A stretch of 16,865 nucleotides of DNA from the NCBI GenBank assembly GCA_021154945.1, contig JAJNQF010000458.1, forward strand, positions 1 to 16,865. The letters run 5' to 3'. A program made the translations under genes and the position numbers. The notes beneath the pieces are model-generated. The model ran no database searches and was not told where the DNA came from. It worked only from the letters and a program-made list of their open reading frames with translations. Below are positions 1 through 7,742 of this stretch, one piece after another (the first letter of the stretch is position 1; every line of letters begins with the position of its first letter). The DNA is from Sphingomonas sp. Lineage in GTDB: Bacteria; Pseudomonadota; Alphaproteobacteria; Sphingomonadales; Sphingomonadaceae.

Positions 1-2
1 GG

Positions 3-1199
3 TCGTTCGAGGATGCGCTGGTCCTGGTGCATTCCGCGCGCGCCGCCGCGCGGCTGGCCGAGCTGGTCGATGGGGCAGCCGCGGATCGCTCCCGCATCGC
101 GCTGGTCGCGATCAGCCGGGCGGTCGGCAACGCGGCCGGAACGGGCTGGGCTAGCACCGCGATCGCCCCGGAACCGAGCGATTCGGCGGTCGTCGCGATG
201 GCCGCTGCGTCCGCGAACACACGCGCGATTGACCAGCGCGCGCGCGGCGGGGATAAGCACGCCATGAGCGACTACGTGCCGACCGATCGCCCACGGGCAC
301 GCGGACCCAGAATGGGTATCCTCCTTGCGCTGGTGGGCCTTGCGTTCATCGCCGGTCTCGCGCTGATGGCGTATGCGGCCAAGACCGTGCCGTGGTTCGG
401 TTTCACCCGTTCGACCGCCGCCGCGACGACGGCGCAGCAAAAGGCGTCGTCGTCCGCGACCGGCTATATTCCTTCGCAGCCGCTGGGCCCCGACGGCGAG
501 CCGCAGGCGGCCGCGCCGGTCGATACCGCGGTGCTGGCGACGCGCGAGGCAACGCTGGCGGCGCAGTTGGCCGCGCTCGAGGCGCGCACCGCGGCGATCA
601 CGACGGATGCGAGTGCAGCCGGCGGACAGGCGACGCGTGCGGAAGGGCTGATGGTCGCGTTCGCCGCACGCCGTGCGCTCGATCGCGGGGTCGGGCTCGG
701 CTATCTCGAGGAGCAGTTGCGGCTGCGCTTCGGCCAGGCCCAGCCGCGCGCGACGATGCTGCTGATCCAGGCCGCGCGCCAGCCGGTGACGCTGGAGGAT
801 CTGCGCCAGGGCCTCGACACGATCGCACCCGACATCACGACCTCGACCGGCGAAGGCTGGCTCGACACGATCCAGCACCAGATCGATTCGCTGGTGGTAC
901 TGCGCAAGGCAGGCACGCCCTCCCCAATGCCCGCCGACCGCCTCGCGCGCGTGCGCCGGCTCCTCGAAGCGGGCCAGGTCGAGGCGGCACGGGCCGAGGT
1001 CGCGCGCTTGCCGGGTGCGGCGCAGGCCAGCAACTGGATGGACGCCGCGCGGCGCTACGTCACCGCACGCCAGGCGCTCGACGTGATCGAGAATACCGCG
1101 CTGATCGGCCAGGCGGGCCAGCCGCAGCCGGCGCCCGTGATTATCCCGCCGCCGGTCGTGGAAACGACGACGCCGGACGAGGGCGCCGCCGGCATATAA
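3..1199 (+). CDS. hemD: HemD C-terminus fused in frame to HemX/mitofilin-like membrane protein (5' partial)
   Basis: The open frame enters from the left edge and has no stop until 1197-1199. The first ~75 codons read as the C-terminal part of uroporphyrinogen-III synthase, the enzyme that cyclises hydroxymethylbilane in tetrapyrrole synthesis: a VLVHSARAAARLAELVD stretch, then IALVAISRAV, then the usual Ala-rich end. After a ~20-residue linker comes MSDYVPTDRPRARGPR (ATG at 264), one transmembrane helix (nt 312-395), a Pro/Ala linker, an Ala-rich coiled coil around 525-620, and a helical domain ending in a Pro-rich tail. The second half resembles the HemX/mitofilin-like proteins that follow hemD in many proteobacteria. 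Alternatively, translation may restart at ATG 264, which has a GGGG-containing purine run about 11 bases upstream. HemD identity is firm; whether one or two polypeptides are made is open. Confidence 0.8.
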   Translation, partial: SFEDALVLVHSARAAARLAELVDGAAADRSRIALVAISRAVGNAAGTGWASTAIAPEPSDSAVVAMAAASANTRAIDQRARGGDKHAMSDYVPTDRPRARGPRMGILLALVGLAFIAGLALMAYAAKTVPWFGFTRSTAAATTAQQKASSSATGYIPSQPLGPDGEPQAAAPVDTAVLATREATLAAQLAALEARTAAITTDASAAGGQATRAEGLMVAFAARRALDRGVGLGYLEEQLRLRFGQAQPRATMLLIQAARQPVTLEDLRQGLDTIAPDITTSTGEGWLDTIQHQIDSLVVLRKAGTPSPMPADRLARVRRLLEAGQVEAARAEVARLPGAAQASNWMDAARRYVTARQALDVIENTALIGQAGQPQPAPVIIPPPVVETTTPDEGAAGI

Positions 1200-1517
1200 G
1201 CGGGCAAACGTCGTTTCGGGTGTGGTGTTGATCTAAGTTGTTATCATTGCTGGCGACTTGCTAGCACGAGATTAACCCGCCGAGCCCAACCTGCGCCCAT
1301 GAACCCGGTCATGCCCCGCAGTCCCAAGGACCTAGAACTCTGGCATGGGCGCCATATCCAGCTCGCCACCCTGGCGCTGACCGCGCAGGTGATGGAGATG
1401 CATCTCAGCCTTGCCGCACTGTACAGGGAACAGATCGCCGTGATCCTGCTGCGACGACTCTAGCGCGATATCGCCGGGATCACGCGCGACGATATGCTCG
1501 CTGCCGACCGGACCAAG
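1200..1517. other. Intergenic gap, 318 bases
   Basis: This gap separates the + strand HemD-fusion gene from the convergent end of the - strand operon. It holds the possible 54-aa ORF at 1299-1463, a small palindrome AAACG-T-CGTTT at 1206-1216, an AT-richer patch at about 1227-1246, and a perfect 10-base palindrome GCGATATCGC at 1465-1474. I see no stem with a T-run that would make a convincing intrinsic terminator for either flanking transcript. Confidence 0.6.
1299..1463 (+). CDS. Possible small hypothetical protein (54 aa)
   Basis: A short ATG-to-TAG frame lies in the gap between the HemD-fusion gene and the DUF72 gene. The predicted peptide begins MNPVMPRSPKDLELWHGRHI and continues as one amphipathic to hydrophobic helix containing MEMHLSLAALYREQIAVILL. 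I do not recognise a family. Against it, no Shine-Dalgarno sequence precedes the ATG. For it, the amino-acid composition is unlike the Arg/Pro-rich shadow frames of this GC-rich DNA, it ends neatly before the next gene, and an AT-richer patch (about 1227-1246) lies upstream where a promoter could be. Treat it as a candidate only. Confidence 0.35.
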   Translation: MNPVMPRSPKDLELWHGRHIQLATLALTAQVMEMHLSLAALYREQIAVILLRRL

Positions 1518-2309
1518 TCAACCGGCTACCCGCTCGATCAGCGCCATCGCCGCATGGGGCGCGCGGACCTTGGCGCCGTTGATGAAGAAGACGAACGTCT
1601 CGCGGAGGGTCTTCGCCGGGGCGGTGTCCTCGACATAGGGCAACCCGTCCGGCTGGCCGCCCGCCGCCCAGGTCTTCGCCTTGGCGGCCCAGTCGTCGAG
1701 CGTGGTCGGGGCGTAGCCGGCGACAAAACGCTCCTCGGCATCCTCCAGCCGGGCATAGACGAAATCGCCGGTGACGTCGGCGATCGCGGGGTATTCGGCG
1801 GACTGCGCGAACACGATCGCGACGCCCGCCGCGCGGCACATCGCGACGAATTCCGGCACCGCGAAACTTTCGTGCCGGACCTGGATCGCGTGACGCAGAA
1901 CGAGGCCGTCCTGCTTGGCGGGCAGCAGTTTCAGGAACGCGGCGAAGTCGTCGGCGTCGAACTTCTTGGTCGCCATGAACTGCCACAGGATCGGCCCGAG
2001 CCGGTCGCCCAATTCGACGATCCCCTGCCCGGTGAACTTCGCGATCGACTCCCCCGCGTCGGCCAGCACCTTCCGGTTGGTGCAGTAGCGCGAGGCCTTC
2101 AGCGCAAAGACGAACCCGTCGGGTACCGCCTTGGCCCAGGATGCGAAGGTCGCGGGCTTCTGGCTGCCGTAATAAGTGCCGTTGATCTCGATCGCGGTGA
2201 CGCGTTCGGCGGCATAGTCGAGCTCGCGCTTCTGCGGCCATTTTTCGGGATAGAAGGTCCCGCGCCACGGCTCGTAGGTCCAGCCACCAATACCGATTCT
2301 GATCGTCAT
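1518..2309 (-). CDS. DUF72 (YecE-like) family protein
   Basis: This 263-residue protein is a full-length member of the DUF72 family, whose biochemical role is not established. Typical marks are the N-terminal IRIGIGGWTYEPWRGTFYP (residues 3-21), EINGTYYGSQ (41-50), FALKASRYCTNR (68-79) and LGPILWQF (104-111), and a C-terminal FVFFINGAKVRAPHAA run. The family is expected to form a TIM-barrel-like soluble protein. It lies 62 bases downstream of uxuB on the same strand, so it may be the last gene of the hexuronate operon, but that gap is far larger than the others in the train. No Shine-Dalgarno sequence precedes the ATG; instead a TACACT hexamer sits exactly 7 bases upstream, which would suit a separate leaderless transcript. 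The family call is firm; membership of the operon is uncertain. Confidence 0.92.
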   Translation of the reverse strand: MTIRIGIGGWTYEPWRGTFYPEKWPQKRELDYAAERVTAIEINGTYYGSQKPATFASWAKAVPDGFVFALKASRYCTNRKVLADAGESIAKFTGQGIVELGDRLGPILWQFMATKKFDADDFAAFLKLLPAKQDGLVLRHAIQVRHESFAVPEFVAMCRAAGVAIVFAQSAEYPAIADVTGDFVYARLEDAEERFVAGYAPTTLDDWAAKAKTWAAGGQPDGLPYVEDTAPAKTLRETFVFFINGAKVRAPHAAMALIERVAG

Positions 2310-2371
2310 GCCGGCGAGTGTAGCGCCGTCGGGACCGGGTTGGCGATGGCGTATGCGTGCTCAGCCGCGCA

Positions 2372-3829
2372 TCATGCGGTTTCGCCGAACGATGCGAGCG
2401 CGGCCACCGCGCCCCTGCGTTCGAGCCGGTCGAGATTGGCGACCAGCACGCTGCGCAGGTCGGGATCGGGGCGGAACGCGAGCAGGCCGAGCAACGCGTC
2501 GACGCGCTCGGTCGATGTCGTCGCGCCGGACACCGCTGCGCCGAGGCGGTCGGCGATCGGGTCGTCGATCGCGAACGTCTCGCCCGCGTCGGTTACCCCC
2601 GATTGCCAGCGCATCCAGGCGGCGACGGCCAGGGCCAGCGCATCGACCGACTGCCGCTTCGCGCGACGGTCCGCGATCGGGGCGAGCAGGCGCTGCGGGA
2701 GTTTCTGCGAGCCGTCCATCGCGATCTGGCGGGTGCGGTGCTGGAGCGCGGGGTTGGCAAAGCGCGCCATCAACGCCGCCCGGTATCGCGCGATATCGAG
2801 CGCGGCGGGCGGATCGAGCGTCGTCGCGCTCTCGTCCCACAGCGCCTCGACGAAGGCGCGCGCCGCGGGCTGCGCGACGATCTCGTGGACGAAGTCGAAT
2901 CCGGCCAGTCCGCCCAAGTACGCGATCGCCGAATGCGCGCCGTTGAGCATCCGCAGCTTCGCGTCCTCCCACGGTGCCACCGCATCGGTCAGTTGCACGC
3001 CGAACGCCGCCAGATCGGGGCGTTCGCCGGCGAAGCGATCCTCGATCACCCACTGGGTGAACGGCTCCGCCTTCACCATCGCGTGATCCTCGACCCCCAG
3101 CGTCTCCGCCAGCGCGGCGATATCGGCAGGCGTGGTCGCGGGCACGATCCGGTCGACCATCGTCTGCGGGAACGTCACGGTGGCGGCGATCCAGTCGCGC
3201 AGGTCCGCATCGTGCGCCGCCGCCATCGCCAGCACCGCGTCGCGCAAGAGCGTGCCGTTGTGCGGCAGATTGTCGCACGAGAGGATCGTCAACGGACCCG
3301 TGCCCGCCGCATGGCGCGCCGCGAGGCCTGCAACGAGGAACCCGGGTGCGGTCCGCGGCGCGTCGAGCGAGGCCAGATCGTGCGCGACATCGGTATCGCC
3401 GGCCTGCAATTTGCCCGTCGCACGGTCGAGCTTGTAGCCCTTCTCGGTGATCGTCAGCGTGACGATATGCGTCTCGGCCGACGCGAGCGCGGCGACCACC
3501 GCGGCCGGATCCTCGGGCGCGACGAGCATGTCCATGACCGCGCCGACGACCTGCAACCGCTCGCCCTCGCCGTCACGGACGACGAGCGTGTAGAGCCCGT
3601 CCTGCGGCGCCAACTGGTCGCGGACGCCGGCGGATCGCAGCGATACGCCGGTGATGCCCCAGCGCAGATCGCCCGCCGCCAGCGCCTGTTCGAACACCGC
3701 CGCCTGATGCGCGCGGTGGAATGCGCCGATGCCGAGATGCACCACGCCGCGCTTGACGCGCGACCGGTCGTAGGTTGGCCGCGCGACGGCGGCGGGCAAT
3801 CGGTCGAGCGTGGCGGCCGACAGCCTCAC
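2372..3829 (-). CDS. uxuB: D-mannonate oxidoreductase (fructuronate reductase), mannitol dehydrogenase family
   Basis: This 485-residue NAD-dependent polyol dehydrogenase should reduce D-fructuronate to D-mannonate in the cytoplasm, the second step of glucuronate breakdown. The N-terminal nucleotide-binding fold shows HLGIGAFHRAHQA (31-43). Family motifs follow at TEKGYKLD (128-135), SCDNLPHNG (184-192) and FPQTMVDRIVP (220-230). The catalytic set Lys291, Asn296 and His299 lies in KLRMLNGAHSAIAYLG; its spacing matches Lys295/Asn300/His303 of Pseudomonas mannitol 2-dehydrogenase. The start is a GTG overlapping the uxaC TGA by four bases (GTGA, 3826-3829), which implies translational coupling. 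Mannitol, altronate or arabinitol dehydrogenases share the fold; position between uxaC and a mannonate dehydratase gene cluster decides for UxuB. Confidence 0.93.
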   Translation of the reverse strand: MRLSAATLDRLPAAVARPTYDRSRVKRGVVHLGIGAFHRAHQAAVFEQALAAGDLRWGITGVSLRSAGVRDQLAPQDGLYTLVVRDGEGERLQVVGAVMDMLVAPEDPAAVVAALASAETHIVTLTITEKGYKLDRATGKLQAGDTDVAHDLASLDAPRTAPGFLVAGLAARHAAGTGPLTILSCDNLPHNGTLLRDAVLAMAAAHDADLRDWIAATVTFPQTMVDRIVPATTPADIAALAETLGVEDHAMVKAEPFTQWVIEDRFAGERPDLAAFGVQLTDAVAPWEDAKLRMLNGAHSAIAYLGGLAGFDFVHEIVAQPAARAFVEALWDESATTLDPPAALDIARYRAALMARFANPALQHRTRQIAMDGSQKLPQRLLAPIADRRAKRQSVDALALAVAAWMRWQSGVTDAGETFAIDDPIADRLGAAVSGATTSTERVDALLGLLAFRPDPDLRSVLVANLDRLERRGAVAALASFGETA

Positions 3830-5238
3830 AGCCGGTACGCCTGTTTGACCAGATCATAGGCGAGCGCGCGGGCGACCTCGTGGGCTTCGTACTCTTCGAG
3901 CCGGTGTTCCGCGACCAGCTTGGCGAGGAACGCGCAGTCCATCCGCCGCGCGACGTCGTGACGCGCGGGGATCGAGAGGAAGGCGCGGGTGTCGTCGTTG
4001 AAGCCGACCGTGTTGTAGAAGCCGGCGGTCTCGGTCGCGCGTTCGCGGAAGCGGCGCATGCCCTCCGGGCTATCGTGGAACCACCAGGGCGGGCCGAGCC
4101 GCAACGACGGGTAGTGGCCGGCGAGCGGGGCGAGTTCGCGGGAGTAGGTGTCCTCGTCGAGCGTGAAGAGGATCAGCGTCAGCGCCGGGTCGTTGCCGAA
4201 CCGGTCGAGCAGGGGTTTCAGCGCGCGGACGAACTCGCCGGGGAGCGGGATGTCGCCGCCCTTGTCGCGACCGAAACGTGCGAGCACCGAGGCGTTGTGG
4301 CTGCGGGAGACGGCAGGGTGGAGCTGCATCACCATGCCGTCCTCGACGGACATCGCCGCCATCTCGGTCAGCATCTGTGCGCGGAAGAGTTCGGACTCCG
4401 CGGCGGTCGGCTGCGCCATGACGCGGGCATAGAGCGCTTCCGCTTCGGCGGGTGTCAGGTCCGCGGTTGCCGCCGAGGGGTGGCCGTGATCGGTCGAGGT
4501 GGCGCCGGCATCGCGGAAGCGGGCGCGGTGGAAGCGGTGCGCGGCGAGATAGCCCGCATAGCTGCCGACATCTTCGTTCGCGGTCTCGCCGAGGCGGCGG
4601 ACGTTGGCGGCGAAGCCCGGCGTCTCCGGGTCGACGACGGGATCGGGGCGATAGGCGGTGACGACGCGGCCGTTCCAGTCGCTCGCGCGGATCGCGGCAT
4701 GGTCATCGAGCGGATCTAGCGGACTTTCGGTGGTCGCGATCAGTTCGATGCCGAACCGATCGAACAGCGCGCGCGGGCGGAAGGCTGGCGTCTTCAGCGC
4801 GGCGTCGATCGTATCGTAATACAGGTCGGCGGTCGCGGGTTCGAGGCGGACGTCGATCCCGAACGCCTCGGCGAACACCCAGTCGAGCCACATCCGCGAC
4901 GGCGTGCCGCGGAACAGAGGGTAGTTCTCCGCGAAGATGCGCCAGATTTTGCGCGGGTCGGTTTCGGTCGTGCTGCCGTCGACGGTCGGCACGCCGAGCG
5001 CGTCGAGCGGCACGCCCTGGCTATAGAGCATCCGGAATACATAGTGATCGGGGACGATCAGCAGCGAGGCGGGGTCGCTGAACGCCTCGTTCCGCGCGAA
5101 CCATGCCGGATCGGTATGGCCGTGCGGACTGACGATCGGCAGGTCCTTCACACCCGCATGCAAAGCACGGGCGATGTCGCGGATACGGCCATCGCTGGGG
5201 AACAGGCGATCGGGGTGGAGGCGTAGCGGATGGGTCAT
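3826..5238 (-). CDS. uxaC: Glucuronate isomerase (uronate isomerase)
   Basis: This 470-residue enzyme of the amidohydrolase-type uronate isomerase family converts D-glucuronate to D-fructuronate (and usually D-galacturonate to tagaturonate) in the cytoplasm. Diagnostic segments are SPHGHTDPAWF (37-47, the metal-site His-x-His), VPDHYVFRMLYSQGV (62-76), ATTESPLDPLDDH (168-180), DHGHPSA (250-256), the C-terminal WWFHDSPEGMRRF (385-397) and TVGFNDDTRAFLSIPARHD (410-428). The length is normal for the family. The same frame stays open a further 182 codons upstream, but that stretch lies antisense-free inside the transporter gene and has no family similarity. The ATG at 5238 overlaps the transporter's TGA as ATGA, and its own TGA overlaps the uxuB GTG. 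Both junctions suggest coupled translation. Confidence 0.96.
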   Translation of the reverse strand: MTHPLRLHPDRLFPSDGRIRDIARALHAGVKDLPIVSPHGHTDPAWFARNEAFSDPASLLIVPDHYVFRMLYSQGVPLDALGVPTVDGSTTETDPRKIWRIFAENYPLFRGTPSRMWLDWVFAEAFGIDVRLEPATADLYYDTIDAALKTPAFRPRALFDRFGIELIATTESPLDPLDDHAAIRASDWNGRVVTAYRPDPVVDPETPGFAANVRRLGETANEDVGSYAGYLAAHRFHRARFRDAGATSTDHGHPSAATADLTPAEAEALYARVMAQPTAAESELFRAQMLTEMAAMSVEDGMVMQLHPAVSRSHNASVLARFGRDKGGDIPLPGEFVRALKPLLDRFGNDPALTLILFTLDEDTYSRELAPLAGHYPSLRLGPPWWFHDSPEGMRRFRERATETAGFYNTVGFNDDTRAFLSIPARHDVARRMDCAFLAKLVAEHRLEEYEAHEVARALAYDLVKQAYRL

Positions 5239-6533
5239 GCGAGGCGTTCCGGATCGACGGGGGTATAGTGCGGGACGAGCAGGTGGATAACCAGCAACGC
5301 GACGAAATAGGCGCATCCGGCGACCACGAAGATCGGTCCATAGCTGCCGACGCCGGCCAGGATGGTGCCTGCGAACTTGGCCATCAGCATGCCGCCGAAT
5401 GCCCCCGCCAGCCCGCCGAGACCGATCACCGATCCCCCCATGCCGCGCGGGAACAGGTCGCCGGGGATCGCGTACACGTTGGCGGAAAAGCCCTGGTGGC
5501 ATGCGCAGGCCAAGCCGATCGCCGCGACCGCCCACCACAATCCGGGTGCCTGTGCGGCGAAGATGATCGGCAAAGCGAACAACGCGCAGGCGAACAATGC
5601 GGTCTTTCGCGCGCGGTTCGGCGTCTGGCCGCGTGCCAGCAGCCGCGACGAGAACCAGCCGCCCGCGACCGATCCGACATCGGCCAGCATGTACACCGCG
5701 ACCAACGGCGGGCCAAAATCGAGCATCTTCACGCCGTATTGCCGGTTGAAGAAGTCGGGCAGCCAGAACAGGAAGGTCCACCACACCGGATCGATCAGGA
5801 ACCGGCCGAGCATATACGCCCAGGTCTGGCGCAGGCGCAGCAGCGTGCGCCAGCGGACCGGCTTGGCGGCGGGTACCGGATCGGCCTCGATCCAGGCCAG
5901 TTCCTCAGGCGTGACGCGCGGGTGCTTGCGCGGCGATCGGTAGAAGGCGAGCCAGGCGACCAGCCAGATCACGGTCAGCGCGCCGGTCGCGATGAACGCC
6001 ATCCGCCAGCCGAACGTCACCGCGATCACCGGCACGATCAACGGCGTGAGGATCGCGCCGACGTTCGAGCCCGCGTTGAAGATGCCGATCGCCAGCGCCC
6101 GCTCGCGTTGCGGAAACCATTCGTTCGCGGCCGCCAGTGCGGCGGGGAATGCACCGGCCTCGCCGATCGCGAGCGGGATGCGCGCGAAAATCATCATGCC
6201 GGCACTGGTGAACAGCGCGTGCGCGACATGACCGATCGTCCACAATGTCACCGCGACCGCATAGCCGATCTTGGCGCCGACCCGGTCGACGAACCGCCCG
6301 AACAGGACATAGGCGATGCCGTATGCGGCCTGGAACGCGATCGCGAGATCGGCATAGCCCTGCTCGCTCCAGTTGTAGCGCGCCTGAAGTTCGGGCTTGA
6401 GCACCGGCAAGACGAGCCGGTCGATATAACTCAGCGCGACGGCGGCGAAGAGCAGCGCGCAGACGATCCAGCGGACTTTGCCACGTGGTTTCTCGAGTGC
6501 TGCAGCGGCGGGGGCCCCGTTCACCAGTTGCAC
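5235..6533 (-). CDS. exuT: Hexuronate transporter, MFS anion:cation symporter family (ExuT-like)
   Basis: This 432-residue inner-membrane protein has about a dozen hydrophobic segments and should import glucuronate/galacturonate with protons. The first helix carries the ALSYIDRLVLPVLKPELQ motif typical of the anion:cation symporters (34-50). The loop 2-3 signature FGRFVDRVGAKIG is at 78-90, and FARIPLAIGEAGAFPAAL marks helix 4. The central cytoplasmic loop (about 199-236) contains HPRVTPEELAWIEADP, as in ExuT/GudP-type carriers. The GTG start at 6533 lies inside the end of the dehydratase gene (13-base overlap) and is preceded by GAGGA at a 9-base spacing. A second GTG at 6524 would give a four-base GTGA overlap like the other junctions but is poorly placed for that ribosome site. 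Context between hexuronate enzymes supports a hexuronate substrate; glucarate or galactonate remain possible. Confidence 0.88.
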   Translation of the reverse strand: MQLVNGAPAAAALEKPRGKVRWIVCALLFAAVALSYIDRLVLPVLKPELQARYNWSEQGYADLAIAFQAAYGIAYVLFGRFVDRVGAKIGYAVAVTLWTIGHVAHALFTSAGMMIFARIPLAIGEAGAFPAALAAANEWFPQRERALAIGIFNAGSNVGAILTPLIVPVIAVTFGWRMAFIATGALTVIWLVAWLAFYRSPRKHPRVTPEELAWIEADPVPAAKPVRWRTLLRLRQTWAYMLGRFLIDPVWWTFLFWLPDFFNRQYGVKMLDFGPPLVAVYMLADVGSVAGGWFSSRLLARGQTPNRARKTALFACALFALPIIFAAQAPGLWWAVAAIGLACACHQGFSANVYAIPGDLFPRGMGGSVIGLGGLAGAFGGMLMAKFAGTILAGVGSYGPIFVVAGCAYFVALLVIHLLVPHYTPVDPERLA

Positions 6534-7732
6534 AGCGTGCCATCCTCGAGACGCGCGACCGGCAGATAAGCCCGCTTATAGTCGTAAGTCGCGGCGAGAT
6601 CCTCGTCGATGTCGACGCCGAGCCCCGGTGCCTCCCCCGGATGCATCATGCCGTCGTCGAAGCTATACGCGTGCGGGAAGACCGCATCGGTCTCGTCGGT
6701 GTGCGGCATATGCTCCTGCACGCCGAAATTGGGCACCGACAGCCCGAAATGCAGCGCCGCCGCCATCGCCACCGGCGACAGGTCGGTCGCGCCATGGCAG
6801 CCGGTCCGCACCTGATACAGGTCGGCGAGCGACGCGATCCGGCGCAGGTGCGTGATGCCGCCGGCATGCACGACGGTCGCGCGGATATAGTCGATCAGTT
6901 GGTTCTGGATCAGGTCCTTCGCGTCCCAGATCGAGTTGAACACCTCGCCCACCGCGATCGGCGTCGTCGTGTGGTGGCGGATCAGCCTGAACGCCTCCTG
7001 GTTCTCGGCCGGCGTCGGATCCTCGATCCAGAACAGGTTATACGGCTCGAGCGCCTTGCCGAGCCGCCCCGCCTCGATCGGAGTCAGGCGGTGGTGGATG
7101 TCGTGGAGCAGATGGACGTCCCAGCCCATTGCCTCGCGTGCCGCCTTGAACAGTTCGGGCACGACGCGCAGGTATTTCTCGGTCGACCACACGCTCTCGC
7201 TCGGCAGGTCCGCATCGGCGGGTTCGTAGCGCGCGCCATGTTTGGCGACGCCGTAGGTGGAGGCGAGCCCCGGCACGCCGCATTGCAGCCGGATCGCCTT
7301 GTAGCCCTTGGCCTGCTCCGCCCTGGCGACGGCGATCGTGTCCTCGATCGTGGTGCCGTTGGCGTGCGCGTAGACCATGCACGCATCGCGCGCCGCGCCG
7401 CCGAGCAACTGGTACACGGGCATGCCGGCGAGCTTGCCCTTGATGTCCCACAAGGCGGTGTCGACCGCGGCGATCGCCGCCATCGTCACCGGACCGCGCC
7501 GCCAGTACGCGCCCTTGTAGAGATACTGCCAGACATCCTCGATCCGGTGCGCATCGCGGCCGATCAGGCACGGCACGACATGATCGGTCAGGTAGCTCGC
7601 GACGCTCAACTCGCGGCCGTTGAGCGTCGCGTCGCCGAGCCCGGTGGTGCCGTCGTCGCATTCGATCTTCAGCGTGACGAAATTGCGCCCCGGACAGGTG
7701 ACGATGACGCGAGCGGAAACGATTCTGGGCAT
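6521..7732 (-). CDS. manD: D-mannonate dehydratase, enolase superfamily (ManD/RspA type)
   Basis: This 403-residue member of the enolase superfamily should dehydrate D-mannonate to 2-keto-3-deoxy-D-gluconate, replacing the unrelated UxuA. It appears very close to the characterised Novosphingobium aromaticivorans ManD, with all key residues offset by one: metal ligands Asp211, Glu237 and Glu263; catalytic Arg148, Tyr160 and His213. Other landmarks are TCPGRNFVTLKIE (12-24), YKGAYWRRGPVTM (72-84), EDPTPAENQEAF (237-248) and GCHGATDLSPV (311-321). Ala315 in the last motif is, as I recall, the residue seen in efficient mannonate dehydratases, where the weak or gluconate-active RspA types have Pro. 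The ATG follows the GH3 stop by ten bases, with AAGGA directly after that stop. Some family members act on D-gluconate; the operon argues for mannonate. Confidence 0.94.
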   Translation of the reverse strand: MPRIVSARVIVTCPGRNFVTLKIECDDGTTGLGDATLNGRELSVASYLTDHVVPCLIGRDAHRIEDVWQYLYKGAYWRRGPVTMAAIAAVDTALWDIKGKLAGMPVYQLLGGAARDACMVYAHANGTTIEDTIAVARAEQAKGYKAIRLQCGVPGLASTYGVAKHGARYEPADADLPSESVWSTEKYLRVVPELFKAAREAMGWDVHLLHDIHHRLTPIEAGRLGKALEPYNLFWIEDPTPAENQEAFRLIRHHTTTPIAVGEVFNSIWDAKDLIQNQLIDYIRATVVHAGGITHLRRIASLADLYQVRTGCHGATDLSPVAMAAALHFGLSVPNFGVQEHMPHTDETDAVFPHAYSFDDGMMHPGEAPGLGVDIDEDLAATYDYKRAYLPVARLEDGTLCNW

Positions 7733-7742
7733 CGCGGATCCT

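Noticed and set aside
1465..1474. GCGATATCGC palindrome as a terminator at the end of the operon
   Set aside because: It has no loop and no following T-run; it is too short to be convincing.
1494..3086. Long + strand open frame (530 codons) antisense to DUF72 and uxuB
   Set aside because: It spans two genes with firm family matches on the other strand, and its translation is low-complexity with no recognisable motif. High GC makes stops rare in antisense frames.
2357..3859. 500-codon + strand frame antisense to uxuB
   Set aside because: It mirrors a gene whose catalytic residues are all identified, and is rich in Arg, Gly and His as expected for an antisense shadow.
5239..5784. N-terminal extension of uxaC upstream to 5784
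   Set aside because: The extension has no similarity to uronate isomerase, overlaps the transporter gene, and the ATG at 5238 gives the normal family length and an ATGA junction.
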